Positions 21,742-32,373 of a stretch of 64,000 bases of DNA are shown piece after piece (position 1 is the stretch's first letter; every line of letters begins with the position of its first letter). A program made the translations under genes and the position numbers. Below the pieces are notes generated by a model. The model saw only the letters and a program-made list of their open reading frames with translations, was not told the origin of the DNA and made no database searches. The DNA comes from Primulina eburnea. Its lineage: Eukaryota; Streptophyta; Magnoliopsida; Lamiales; Gesneriaceae. The stretch is from positions 8,018,261 through 8,082,260 of the forward strand of contig NC_133114.1 of NCBI RefSeq assembly GCF_022965805.1. Direction: 5' to 3'.

Positions 21742-23322
21742 TGTAGTAGCCGAGCCAGGTTTACGGTACGATTTAAGTTTCGTATATTTATTTGGGTTTG
21801 TGAGTAGATGTTTAGAGTGGTGTTTATGGGCTATAGTATGCTTGGTATTATTATCTTGAGGTGTTAGTTGGTATTGATTGTTCGTTTCAGCGTTTCGGAT
21901 CGATTTTAGTTGCTTGGAAGTTGTTCATTGCCGTGACCAGAGTGCACCCGCGCTCTTAGAGGAGTGCCCCCGCGGTGTACTATTCATGATTTTGGAGTTG
22001 GGTAGCTGTGGCAGGACCGCACCCGCGGTGATGACCGCACCCGCGGTGGTTGCAGCGCCGCACCCGCGGTGTTTGTGTTCCAGAATTATTGTGTTGTGCC
22101 GTGAGCTAGGCGCACCCGCGGTGCTTGTAGCAGCGCACCCGCGGTCTAGGTATGGGCGAGATTTTAAGTTACTTTTTGGGAGTGGTTGGCCATACTTTCC
22201 CCTTTCCTTCCTTCTCATTTCCGATTTTGTCTCCATTTCCAAGGGTTTTCTTCCATTTCATTTGCTTCCTATCTTTGATTCGTGGATCTAGTTCGATTTT
22301 CGACTTGAGATCGAGGTTATCCGTGGTGCTAGGAAGCTAAGGTAAGTTTTTGGTTGAGTTCTATCATGGTTTTGGAGATGTGATGCTATAGGTTGATGTT
22401 TTTGATGGTTTAATGGATTATTTGAATTGTATTTTTGGATATAGAGTTGATGTTGGTGTTATTTATGGATTATTGTTGTAGGTGGTGTTCAAGAGCTTTG
22501 ATTGAGGTGTTATTGTGGTATGTAAGTGGAATTTCATCTCTTTGCTCACATGATGATATATGTATGGTGTTTTAATGATTTCAAATTGTTATTCCCTTCA
22601 TTTGATTCATAGTTATGTATTGATTCGATTGTATATCTATTGGAGGCATTGTATGTCTCATTTATTGAAAAGAGAATACAAAAGAAAAGAAAGAGTTTAC
22701 AAAGTGATGGTTTAAATGCTATTGAGAGTTCAAATGTTTTATTGGATTGATAGAAACATAGTCAGAGAATTGCATGCAATTAGTTGATCAACGCCCATAG
22801 GCTTATATCCCTCAGAGTTATCGGTTTATATCGATTTGGGATACGAGCACCACAGTCAGAGATACTATTGATATCAATCCAACCAGAGTAAAGAGAAATA
22901 CCATCGTATTGCTATGTTATTTCTACAGTTATTACTACAGTATTCATGTTTCAGAGTTGATGGTATTTATGATTTCAAAGTCATGTTTTACAGAGTATGC
23001 TATGTATCATTGCTATGTAGAGTTCCACTTGCTGAGATTTATTCTCATTTCAGTTATTTTCATGTGATGCAGATAAGAGCGACGGACCAGGACGTTGACT
23101 GTGGTCAGAGGTCATATGCATACGAAGATTGGAAGGATGATGTTTTACAAGTATTTTGGGACATGATCATAGAAATGATTGTTTTGTATTTTGTATATCA
23201 TTTGAATGATCATGTATTACATTTTAAACATTTTATGAAATGTATTTTGAAACTCCTTCCATATTTTAAAAAAAAATTAATTTCCGCTGTATATTTTATT
23301 TAAAGAGGTCAGAGGTGTTACA
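21742..23322 (+). repeat. 3' LTR of element B
   Basis: TGTAGTAGCCGAGCC to AGAGGTGTTACA, 1581 bp, following the polypurine tract. Its GC-palindrome array (about 21945-22150) has a different spacing from that of the 5' LTR near 22017-22045, a small repeat-number change after insertion. Confidence 0.93.
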
Positions 23323-23937
23323 TCTTTATCATAAAGTAAAAGAACTGAAAATGATCTCTGTCTCAAATTTGGAAAGTTCAATGGGAACTTTTTAGAGCTA
23401 TAATTCTGAATTCTTTTATTGATTCTATGGAGCAACTACTTTAGTTTTCGGGCTGATTGTACTTATATTTCTGCGTCCCTACTGTCACATGACTGTGAGG
23501 TGTTCTATGAATAATGATGATCTCTTGGTGTTTCTCCATTCGATTTTAAGCAGAGCCAGAAATCTAATGAATCCGAGAGTCTCAGCTAAAAATAGGAAAC
23601 TTTCTGATATATGAAGCGAAATCACATTTTTCTCATGTTTATTGTTGAAAATGTATATGTGTCCCATGCCGCTCCCTGCTTCAGCCATTGAGGTGAGATG
23701 TAGTTTTAGTAAGAAAATTGACGTTTTTCCTTTTATTAACGTGGAATGGCGGCAGAAAATCATATGTTCTTCTGATTGTAGACGTGGTTGGGCTGGTGTA
23801 TTCTAGATATGGAATCAAGTGACAGAAGTGGATACTAACATATATATCCATACGAGGAAATAATGGGTTGTATTTGCGAGTATGATTCTTTGAGATATAT
23901 CTACTCTCAACATTTGTTTAAGCACTTTGAAATGCAG
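23323..23937. other. Non-coding stretch upstream of the reductase exons
   Basis: No convincing coding sequence. It begins with B's right target duplication and ends with an intron acceptor (AAATGCAG at 23930-23937). It most likely represents the end of intron 1 of the reductase gene. I looked for the missing first exon (glycine-rich NADP-binding start) and did not find it here. Confidence 0.5.
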
Positions 23938-25700
23938 GTGATCCAAACAAAGTAGCCCACCTGAAAGGACTTGAGGGAGCTGAGGAGAGATTACAATTGT
24001 TTGAAGCCAACTTAATTGAAGATGGATCTTTTGATTCTGCGGTTCATGGTTGTGAAGGGGTCTTTCACACAGCCTCACCTGCTGTCGCTGCAGCAACCGA
24101 CCCCAAGGTTTGTTATCTTTCTTGCTTGTGCGTGATTCTCGCGATGTTCAATTCTTCTTTTGTATACCTCATACTTGGTAAACAATTTTTATTTGGTCTG
24201 GCTTGTTATGATATTATGTTTTAATTTGTTGTTTGTCTGAAATATTGAATCTCAAATTACAACTATATTTTTATTACTGATTATTTTCACACAGTGCTAA
24301 ACATTTGACTGCTAATTCATGGCAGAACATGGGGGATACCAATATTCAAAATTATACAAAACTAAATTCTTGTTTGTACATATCTGTGTTTATTTTGAAT
24401 ATTGTGTAAAATAAACTTTTGATATATTTATGAGCTTGGTTTAGGTAGAACTGATAGAACCGACGGTGAAGGGAACTCTAAATGTACTAAAATCATGCAG
24501 CAAAGAACCATCTGTGAAAAGAGTCCTGGTAACATCCTCTATTGTTGCAGTTATGTTCAATCGCCGTCCCCAAGGCCCCGATGCTGTAGTTGACGAAACA
24601 TGGTTTTCAGATCCAGTATTCTGTGAAGAAATCAAGGTTTGTGCTCGTAGGAATACTACACTTTTATCCTTTTCTACCTGATGTTTTTATCCTTTGAAGA
24701 CTCATCAAGATCCAGAAGAGTTTCAACATATGGGATCCAATCTTTAGACGATCCTTGTAGGTGTCTGTTGATAATCTAATCCTGTTATGGTTGTTTCTAT
24801 TAAAATACCCCAGAAATTTGAATGGAACAGTTTCTTCAAAAATACTAGGATATGGGTCCAACATAAAAAATTTGAACAAAATTTTGATCATGCTATCAGC
24901 AATGGTATTGCCTCTCAAAAACATTGGCAGAGGAAGCTGCATGGAAATTCTCTAAGGAAAATGGTATCAACTTGGTAGTAATCAATCCTGGATATGTCAT
25001 CGGTCCTCTCCTTCAGCCAACACTCAATTCCACTTCTAAGGAATTTTTGGACTTGATCAAAGGTGATCAAACAATTTGTATGTCTTTTTACCAATTCAGA
25101 TTTCTTGAGCATTAAAACTGTTTCTGTTACAGGAAAGGCAATATACCCATACTATGTGTTCGACGATGTGAGAGATGTTGCTCAAGCACATATTTTGGCA
25201 TTTGAAAATCCTTCAGCTAGTGGCAGATACCTTTTGACCGGAACAGCGCGACTTCCGGAGGAAGTTCTGGAGATTTTACATAAGCTTTATCCTTCTCTAG
25301 ACCTTCCTAAAATGTAAGTTTTTTATCTGTTCAAAAAATTTAAAGTTCCCACTCTCCCGATTGGTCCTCTTCATTCCTCAGGAAAATCTCGCGAGCCTGA
25401 TAAACGTGAGGCTGGGAGGTCACAATCCTTTCTTAAAGTTCCCACTCTCCTGATTGGTCCTCTTCATTTTTCCCTCTTTAGCGTACAATGGTTTCATGGC
25501 AAGCACTATTCGAGTATCTCACATTCTACAGATTTTAACCAGCTTTACACATTTTTACTTATTGCAGCAACACTCAAAGTAATCCAACATTCCAGCTATG
25601 CAATAAGAGAGCACAAGATTTGGGCGTCGTTTTCACGCCTTTGGAGGTGACCCTGAAGGATATGGTTGAAAACTTGAAAGAGAAAATTTTCCTCATCTGA
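23938..25700 (+). CDS. Phenylacetaldehyde reductase / cinnamoyl-CoA reductase-like gene, exons 2-6, first exon not seen
   Basis: Five exons join in frame through GT-AG junctions: 23938-24107, 24445-24636, 24900-25062, 25133-25313, 25568-25700 (TGA). The encoded segments read [18 protein letters not shown], then [61 protein letters not shown] (the Y-x3-K catalytic pair, split from CEEIK by an intron), [31 protein letters not shown] and [15 protein letters not shown]. This is the extended short-chain dehydrogenase fold, typically cytosolic NADPH-dependent reduction of an aldehyde or CoA ester; the substrate cannot be told. The exon with the TGxxGxxA cofactor motif is absent from the flanking DNA. 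No stop or frameshift is seen, so it is either a gene with a huge intron 1 or a 5'-truncated pseudogene. Confidence 0.85.
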
Positions 25701-26891
25701 ACTTGCCAACAACAGTACCTTGGGAGTCGTTCTGTCTCATAATCCTTCACATGTAGCAAATAAGCAATTTGAATTCTACTATTGAGATAATAGTTGTATT
25801 AATAATAGGTTTTTTTGGTTTGGTTTCCGAAAATCCCTGCCATCACTTTGTTCCAAAATATTTAGTGTTGTACTCTTATTTCATACATCAAATAATGAGA
25901 GTGTAGCGACATACACCTCTGAAAAAATTGTTTAGCATAAAAATACTATTTAATTGGAGAATTGAGTGTTTTAGATTTTGGTATTGAATGTGGTATTGTA
26001 ATATTTTAGGCAATATGCAGCGGAATAATTTAACGCATAAAACTTTACATAAATAAATCAAGATACAAATAATTATGCAAAAGTTAATACACTTTTGTGG
26101 TGTCTCAGTGCAAAAGATTCATTAAAATATAGTCGATTTGCTCCCCTAATGTGTTAAGAGAATTAGCTTTTGTTATTCACTAGTATATATATATACATAT
26201 AAGGTTTCTTTAACCTAGAGATGATTCTTTGAATAGATAAATACATATAAAACAAGAAAACTAGAGTTTTCTTTGACCTAGAGATGATTCTTTGAATAGA
26301 TAAATACATATAAAACAAGAAAACTAGAGTTTATTATAAAATAAACTCTTTTTAAATAAAAATATCATATCTAGAGTTTTAATATAAATCTTATCATAAA
26401 TAACATTAGTCTAGAAAATCAAAATTCACGTAAAAAATAAAAGAAAATTTAAGAATAAATTCTGTCACTCATTCCAAGACATGTTTTCTTTTCATCTCCC
26501 TTTTTTTTATCTTTATGGACAAAACACACACAAAATATTAATTCACACAACTCTCCTTGAGTTAAAGGCATATCTCTGCCAGAATTCAAACATGTTAAGT
26601 GCGATATTGTTAGAGGTGTTGTTACAGGAGTTGAGAACATCTATCATTCATTAAATGTCAAAATCATGACCAGAGCTTGAAGGTCCCGCTTTTGCTCCTA
26701 TACCAAGGTCTGGAAATTCTTCAACGGACATTTTTGCTTCCCTTGCACCATCTTCTCTCCTTTTTTGACCAAAATGGATATCCAAATCCAGGAGTATACG
26801 GTTTTCTGCTACCTGAGCTTCACAGTGGGCAATTACTTCCTTTGTCTAGACGATCTGCATAAGGCCAAAGTCCATCTGTACTTGCACAGAT
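25701..26891. other. AT-rich intergenic sequence
   Basis: Holds the 3' flank of the reductase gene (AATAATGAGAG near 25892 may serve as a polyadenylation signal), long AT-rich tracts and a 63-bp tandem duplication. No supported coding sequence; short open frames near 26450-26860 show no family motif. Confidence 0.5.
26205..26334 (+). repeat. 63-bp tandem duplication
   Basis: Two nearly perfect copies in direct tandem, with landmark CCTAGAGATGATTC at 26214 and again 63 bp later. A local duplication in AT-rich DNA. Confidence 0.85.
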
Positions 26892-27851
26892 AGAAATGTC
26901 AAATATTCACTGATCACAAGAGTTTCAAGTACTTCTTCACGCAGAAAGAACTGAACATGAGACAAAGACGGTGGTTGGAGTTAGTAAAAGACTACGATTA
27001 TGAAATTAGCTACCACCCAGGAAAATCTAATGTTGTGGCAGATGCTTTGAGCTGGAAGGTACGTAGCAGTCGTACCGCAGCTGTCAGCACATAGATATCT
27101 TCAGTCAGAGATTCACAGGTTTGGACTAGAAGTTTATCCTAAGGGCAGAGCTCCCAAGTTGTCTAATCTGACAGTCCAGTCTTCTTTGCTAGACCGAATC
27201 CGTAGAGATCAGTCTTCAGATGAACATTTGCAAAAATTGAGACTGAAGGATGAAACCAAGAACAGTGTACTCTACGCAGTAGTCTGATGGTATTGTGAGG
27301 TACGGAGGAAAGATGTGGGTGTCTAGTGTTGATTCGATATGAGATGATATTTTGACAGAGACACATACATCTCTGTATTCATCCATCCAGGGGTTACCAA
27401 GATGTACAATGACCTACAGATGTTGTATTGGTGGCCAGGGATGAAGCGAGATATTCGACGCTTTGTATCTGAATGCTTCACTTGTCAGCAAGTGAAAGCA
27501 GAGTATCAGAGGCCAGTACGGATGCTTAAGCCACTCCCTATTCCCGATTGGAATTGGGAGAATATCACCATGGATTTCGTTGTTTGTTTGCCGAGGTCAG
27601 TCAGGGGATCTAATGCCATTTGGGATATAGTGGATCGACTTACTGAATCGGCACATTTCTTACCGGTGAAGACGACATTCTCCATGACTCAGTATGCAGA
27701 GCTATATATCCGAGAGATAGTCCGATTGCATGGGATTCCAGTTTCTATTATGTCTGAATCGGACCCGAGATTCACATCGTCCTTTTGGAAGAGTTTACAT
27801 TCAGATATGGGGACGAAGTTTCTATTCAGTACGACGTTCCACCCTAAGACA
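26892..27851 (+). pseudogene. RNase H-integrase remnant of element Y
   Basis: Begins at [15 protein letters not shown] and keeps [15 protein letters not shown] and [13 protein letters not shown], then frame breaks near 27060-27400. From 27402 an open stretch covers [34 protein letters not shown] and [10 protein letters not shown], and stops at FHPKTD just before the catalytic glutamate region. SDRDP has become SESDP, so the second catalytic Asp context is altered. Clearly non-functional. Confidence 0.88.
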
Positions 27852-28399
27852 GACGTTCCACCCTAATATAATTTTGAAAGTTTGGTACTTAATTATTTTA
27901 TTTAATCTTTGAGTGAGATTAAATAATTATATTAGCATTATTTTATCACTAATTATTTAACTAAACATTTATAGTCCCTAATTAACCTCTAATTACCTCC
28001 TTAATCACTACACTTACCTACATGTTTTTCACACACAAAGCCTTTTTAATTTCTTTGTTTTTGAGAGGAAACTAGGGTTCTTAATATTCAGTAGCAGCCA
28101 CCCCTTCCCCATGCAAATTTCTGGAGATTTACGTCACTCTTTTGAGCAAGAATCATGTAGCAAGCTTCTCCCAATCATCTCCCGCAATCCACCGCGTCGG
28201 TATTCGTTATATTCGAGCGTTTAGACTGGAAAGGCGTGTATATTATTTTATTTTTGCATCGATTAGTAAGTATTTTGATGTATATTGTATGAAAAATCTG
28301 TGTATGTTATGCAAAAATTTGAGCAAAAATATTTAAAACGATTTTGGATCAAAATTTTAGATCTCAAAACCGTGTCTGCTGTCATTTCTAATACTGTGA

Positions 28400-28890
28400 A
28401 TTTTCGGGAAACGTACTACTCTTCAATAACTTCGATTTGATAGTAAATTCGTAATTATTTGACAAGCAACGAGTGAGTTATGATCATTTTTGTGGGACTG
28501 CTCAAGCTGTGAAATTTCTGTGTCACAAAACCCGTCATCCTCTATTATTTTGAATTCTACGACTTATAGGTTGGTTTTTTGGAAATGGTTTCAACACATG
28601 ATTTGTAGTACTTTGTGTTATCTTTGACTCGATAGTAAATTAATTTTTTGATATGAAACGAAGGAGATATAAGTTTTATCGTAAAATCGTACAAGCTGTG
28701 AAATTTCTGTGTCACAAAACCTGTCACCCTCTATTATTTTTAATTCTGCGACTTATAGGTTGATTTTCTGGAAATGTTTTCAACGTATGATTTGTAGTAC
28801 TCCGTGTTATATTCGATTTGATAGTAAATTCGTAATTATCTGATAAGAAATGAAAGGGATTGATTTTTATCGTAAAACCGCTCAAGCTAT
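28400..28890 (+). repeat. About 189-bp tandem repeats in element Y's LTR
   Basis: Two clear copies and a partial third. The landmark GCTGTGAAATTTCTGTGTCA occurs near 28506 and 28695, and the third copy is recognisable from GATAGTAAATTCG and CGCTCAAGCTATGAAA. The homologous segment of A (about 10750-10960) is essentially single-copy, so amplification is specific to Y. Confidence 0.75.
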
Positions 28891-28928
28891 GAAAATTTGT
28901 GCATGTTCTTCACGTTTTCTCAAGTATT

Positions 28929-29375
28929 TGTTAGGTAAGAATTTAATGGGGTGGGACCCACATTTAATTAAATAATAAAAAAACGTATCCCACATCGAAA
29001 GAATTTACAAAACTGAACGAATTAATAAATTATAAATAGAGTTCAATTCCTTCAGTTATTGTATCCCAAAATCATAAAAAGAGAGTGCATAGAAAAAAAG
29101 AGTGTATTTTTTTCTTGAGTGCGGGATTTCTCTTTTGTGAGTTAGAGAAAATATTTTCTCGGTATACTCGGGGTTGGGATCGTGAGATATTGGGTGTATT
29201 GGTGTATACACTTGTTGTAATATTTCTTCCGGTTATAAAAGTTGCAGTGCTCCGTGGACGTAGCCTATATTGGGTGAACAACGTAAATCTTTGTGTTCTT
29301 GTTGATTATTTTATTCCGCAAGTTTTGGTACTATTATCATCGTGGACGGCATCGCCTCGGTGTAATTCCCCAACA
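28929..29375 (+). repeat. 5' LTR of the copia element
   Basis: TGTTAGGTAAG to TTCCCCAACA, 447 bp, with TATAAATA at 29031-29038 as the likely core promoter. Confidence 0.92.
29031..29038 (+). promoter_or_regulatory. TATA box of the copia 5' LTR
   Basis: TATAAATA in the LTR, repeated at 32010-32017 in the 3' LTR. Confidence 0.7.
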
Positions 29376-29377
29376 AC

Positions 29378-29389
29378 TGGTATCAGAGC
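29378..29389 (+). other. Primer binding site of the copia element
   Basis: TGGTATCAGAGC two bases after the 5' LTR; initiator tRNA-Met type. Confidence 0.9.
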
Positions 29390-29499
29390 CTTTTTGTGAA
29401 AATTCTTAAGAATTCTGAGTATGCTCTATGGTTGCAGCGTTGTCTGATATTCCACATCATAAAAGATTTTTTAGATTTTTTGCTAAGGCTAGAGAAGTG

Positions 29500-31836
29500 A
29501 TGGCCGGAGATGATGGATCGGGACCGAGAATCAACAAGTTCGACGGAACAGATTTTTCGTTCTGGAGGTTACAGATAATTGATTATTTGTATAGCAAGAA
29601 GTTGCATCAACCTCTATCAGGAAAGAAGCCGGAAAAGATAGAGGGTGATGACTGGAAGCTTCTTGACCGACAAGTGTTAGGTGTAATACGATTGACCTTA
29701 ACGAAGAACGTGGCACATAACGTGGCGGAGGCAAAAAAAACGGAGGAGATGATGTCCATTTTGTCGGACATGTACGAAAAGCCATCGGCAAATAATAAAG
29801 TACATCTCATGAAGAAGTTATTTAACTTGAAGATGAGAGAAGATGCATCGGTGGCTAAACACATCAATGAGTTCAACACGATTGTTTCTCAGCTAACATC
29901 GGTTGAAATTAAATTTGATGATGAGATTCGGGCACTTATTCTTTTGGCGTATTTACCAGACATTTGGGAACCAATGCGGGCAGCAGTTAGCAACTCTGTT
30001 GGAAAAAGAAAGCTACAATTCAATGATGTCAGAGATCAAATTCTTGCTGAAGAAGTTCGCAAGATGGATTCTGGTGAAGGAACATCATCAAGTTCTGCTC
30101 TAAATCTCGAGAATAGAGGAATGGGCAGGAGTGGCAAAAAAGTTTTAACCAATGGCATGGTAGATCCAAGTCAAGAAATGGAAAAGACAATAACACATTT
30201 GAAAAGAATGTGGAAGTGTTGGAGCTGTGGTGAGACTAGTCACTTGAAAAGGAATTGCAAATCAACAAAGAACAACGCTAATGTTGTTACTGAGGAGGTA
30301 CATGATGCTCTATTACTATCCATGGAAAGCCCGGTTGATTCTTGGGTTATGGACTCGGGAGCTTTGTTTCATACCACTGGTAATCGTGATGTATTCGATA
30401 ATTACATTGCGGGAGATTACGGAAAAGTTTTCCTGGCTGATGGAAAACCTTTGGAAATAATTGGTATGGGTGATATCCGGATGAAGATGACAAATGGATC
30501 TGTCTGGAAAATCAACAAAGTAAGGCATGTACCAAAGTTGACACACAATCTAATTTCAGTGGGACAGCTTGACGACGAAGGTCATAAGGTGACCTTTGGA
30601 GATGGTTCCTGGAAAGTGAAAAAGGGAGCCATGATTGTTACTCGAGGAAAGAAAACTGGAACACTTTATATGACTTCCAGTTTGAGAAATCAATTAGCGG
30701 CTGTGGATACTGGAGCTAATTCAAGTCTATGGCATAGTAGGCTTGGGGATACGAGTGAGAAGGGAATGAAAATGCTTGTTTCAAACAGAAAGCTACCGGA
30801 ATTAAAGATCGTTGAACACAAGCTGTGTGAAGCTGTATTTTTTGGAAAGCAGAAAAAGGTGAGCTTTTCAAAAGAGGTTAGAGAACCGAAATCGACGGAT
30901 TTGGAGCTGATACATACTGATGTATGTGGATCATATCATGTGACATCCCTTGGAGATCACTCAAGATATTATGGCACTACTGTTGACGATTCGAGCAGGA
31001 AATTTTGGGTTTATTTTGTGAAAAATAAATTGGATGTGTATGAGACCTTTAAACAGTGGGAGTTAGCCATGGAAGATGTGATGGATTCACTGTCATCCAA
31101 TCACATGTGGGAGTTGTCAGAACTTCCTGAAGGTAAAAAGGTTTTACATAGCAAGTGGGAGTACCGGTTAGAACATGACGGTAGCAAGCGGTACAAAGAA
31201 ATACTTGTTGTAAAAGGTGAAAAGAAAGTCATTGGTTACACTGCTATTTTCTCTGTGGTGGTAAAGTTAACTACTATCAAGACTGTACTTGGATCGATGG
31301 TAAAAGAAGATTTACATCTGGAACAGTTAGATGTAAAGACGATGTTTCTTCATGGTGAACTAGATGAAGAAGTGAATCAATCACAGGGATTTGAATTACG
31401 AGGGAAAGAGAAAATGGTGTGCAAACTTCAGAAGAGCTTGTATGGTCTCAAACAAGCTCCAAGACAGTGGTACAATAAGTTTGATGGTGTAATGAATAAT
31501 GATGGTTTTCTGAGGTATCAGGCTGATCAATGTTGTCATGTGAAGCTTGATGGTTATTATATCATACTACTGATATATGTAGATGATATGTTGATAGCAG
31601 GAGCTTGTCTGGAGGAGATTGATAAACTCGAGAAAGAGTTATCAAAGGAATTTGCTTTGAAGGATTTGGATGCTGCAAAACAAATCTTTGGAATGGGGAT
31701 CCTTAGAGATCGGGTGAATGGAGTCTTGAAGTTTGAGAAGATTCCTAAAAGCAAGAATCCAGCAGATATGCTCACGAAGGCTGTTATCATTGAAAAACTG
31801 AAGTTGTGTTTGACTTCAGTTGGTCTCCTGGACTAA
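29500..31836 (+). CDS. Shortened copia Gag-Pol, single open frame with internal deletions
   Basis: The preferred start is ATG 29500 (MAGDDGSGPRINKFDGTDF); the frame is open from 29428. Domains: gag (MSILSDMYEKPSANNKVHLM), CCHC knuckle CWSCGETSHLKRNC, protease (WVMDSGALFHTT), a damaged integrase zinc finger (LWHSRLGD for the usual RLGH; LCEAVFFGKQ for the usual CxxC), and only the first part of the integrase core (HTDVCG to DVYETFK). It then jumps to RT (HLEQLDVKTMFLHGEL, SLYGLKQAPRQWY, LLIYVDDMLIAG) and finally from GVLKFEKIP to the very end of RNase H (SKNPADMLTKAV). Most of integrase and nearly all of RNase H are missing, but every junction keeps frame. It could make Gag, protease and an RT fragment; it cannot integrate on its own. 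Confidence 0.9.
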   Translation: MAGDDGSGPRINKFDGTDFSFWRLQIIDYLYSKKLHQPLSGKKPEKIEGDDWKLLDRQVLGVIRLTLTKNVAHNVAEAKKTEEMMSILSDMYEKPSANNKVHLMKKLFNLKMREDASVAKHINEFNTIVSQLTSVEIKFDDEIRALILLAYLPDIWEPMRAAVSNSVGKRKLQFNDVRDQILAEEVRKMDSGEGTSSSSALNLENRGMGRSGKKVLTNGMVDPSQEMEKTITHLKRMWKCWSCGETSHLKRNCKSTKNNANVVTEEVHDALLLSMESPVDSWVMDSGALFHTTGNRDVFDNYIAGDYGKVFLADGKPLEIIGMGDIRMKMTNGSVWKINKVRHVPKLTHNLISVGQLDDEGHKVTFGDGSWKVKKGAMIVTRGKKTGTLYMTSSLRNQLAAVDTGANSSLWHSRLGDTSEKGMKMLVSNRKLPELKIVEHKLCEAVFFGKQKKVSFSKEVREPKSTDLELIHTDVCGSYHVTSLGDHSRYYGTTVDDSSRKFWVYFVKNKLDVYETFKQWELAMEDVMDSLSSNHMWELSELPEGKKVLHSKWEYRLEHDGSKRYKEILVVKGEKKVIGYTAIFSVVVKLTTIKTVLGSMVKEDLHLEQLDVKTMFLHGELDEEVNQSQGFELRGKEKMVCKLQKSLYGLKQAPRQWYNKFDGVMNNDGFLRYQADQCCHVKLDGYYIILLIYVDDMLIAGACLEEIDKLEKELSKEFALKDLDAAKQIFGMGILRDRVNGVLKFEKIPKSKNPADMLTKAVIIEKLKLCLTSVGLLD

Positions 31837-31907
31837 CAAAGGAGGTATGAGCTGCTGCACTGATGGTGTGAAGACATTATTGGAATCAAGTCTTCAAGTG
31901 GGAGAAT

Positions 31908-32373
31908 TGTTGGGTAAGAATTTAATGGGGTGGGACCCACATTAAATTAAATAATAAAAAAACGTATCCCACATCGAAATAATTTACAAAACTGAACGAA
32001 TTAATCAATTATAAATAGAGCTCAATTCTTTCAGTTATTGTATCCCAAAATCAAAAGCTTTTTCAGCTTTGATAAAAAGAGAGTGCATAGAAAAAAAGAG
32101 TGTATTTTTTTCTTGAGTGTGGGAATTCTCTTTTGTGAGTTAGAGAAAATATTTTCTCGGTATACTCGGGGTTGGGATCGTGAGATATTGGGTGTATTTG
32201 TGTATACACTTGTTGTAATATTTCTTCCGGTTATAAAAGTTGCAGTGCTCCGTGGACGTAGCCTATATTGGGTGAACAACGTAAATCTTTGTGTTCTTGT
32301 TGATTATTTTATTCCGCAAGTTTGGGTACTATTATCATCGTGGTCGGCATCGCCTCGGTGTAATTCACCAACA
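31908..32373 (+). repeat. 3' LTR of the copia element
   Basis: TGTTGGGTAAG to TTCACCAACA, 466 bp. It carries a 19-bp insertion near 32053-32072, including AAAGCTTT, that is absent from the 5' LTR. Confidence 0.92.

Larger units (their letters stand above)
13398..23322 (+). mobile_element. Element B: Ty3/gypsy chromovirus, complete in outline, coding region broken
   Basis: LTRs at 13398-14984 and 21742-23322 are flanked by the perfect 5-bp target duplication TCTTT (13393-13397 and 23323-23327). Primer site, gag, protease, RT, RNase H, integrase, chromodomain-like tail and polypurine tract (GGAGGGGAGA near 21731) occur in the normal order. A solo LTR (17307-19458) splits the RT. By eye the two LTRs differ at about 20 positions plus small indels, so insertion was fairly recent. 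Confidence 0.94.
28929..32373 (+). mobile_element. Internally deleted Ty1/copia element (Tork/Tnt1-like)
   Basis: LTRs 28929-29375 and 31908-32373 are flanked by the perfect duplication GTATT (28924-28928 and 32374-32378). Primer site and polypurine tract (AAGTGGGAGAAT before 31908) are present, with a single open frame between them. By eye the LTRs differ at about a dozen positions plus one 19-bp insertion in the 3' LTR. The element is 3.4 kb; a full copia element of this type would be roughly 5 kb. Clade is tentative. Confidence 0.93.

Noticed and set aside
24664..25112. Short frames on both strands overlapping the reductase gene
   Set aside because: They cross the introns and splice sites of the gene or are antisense to its exons.
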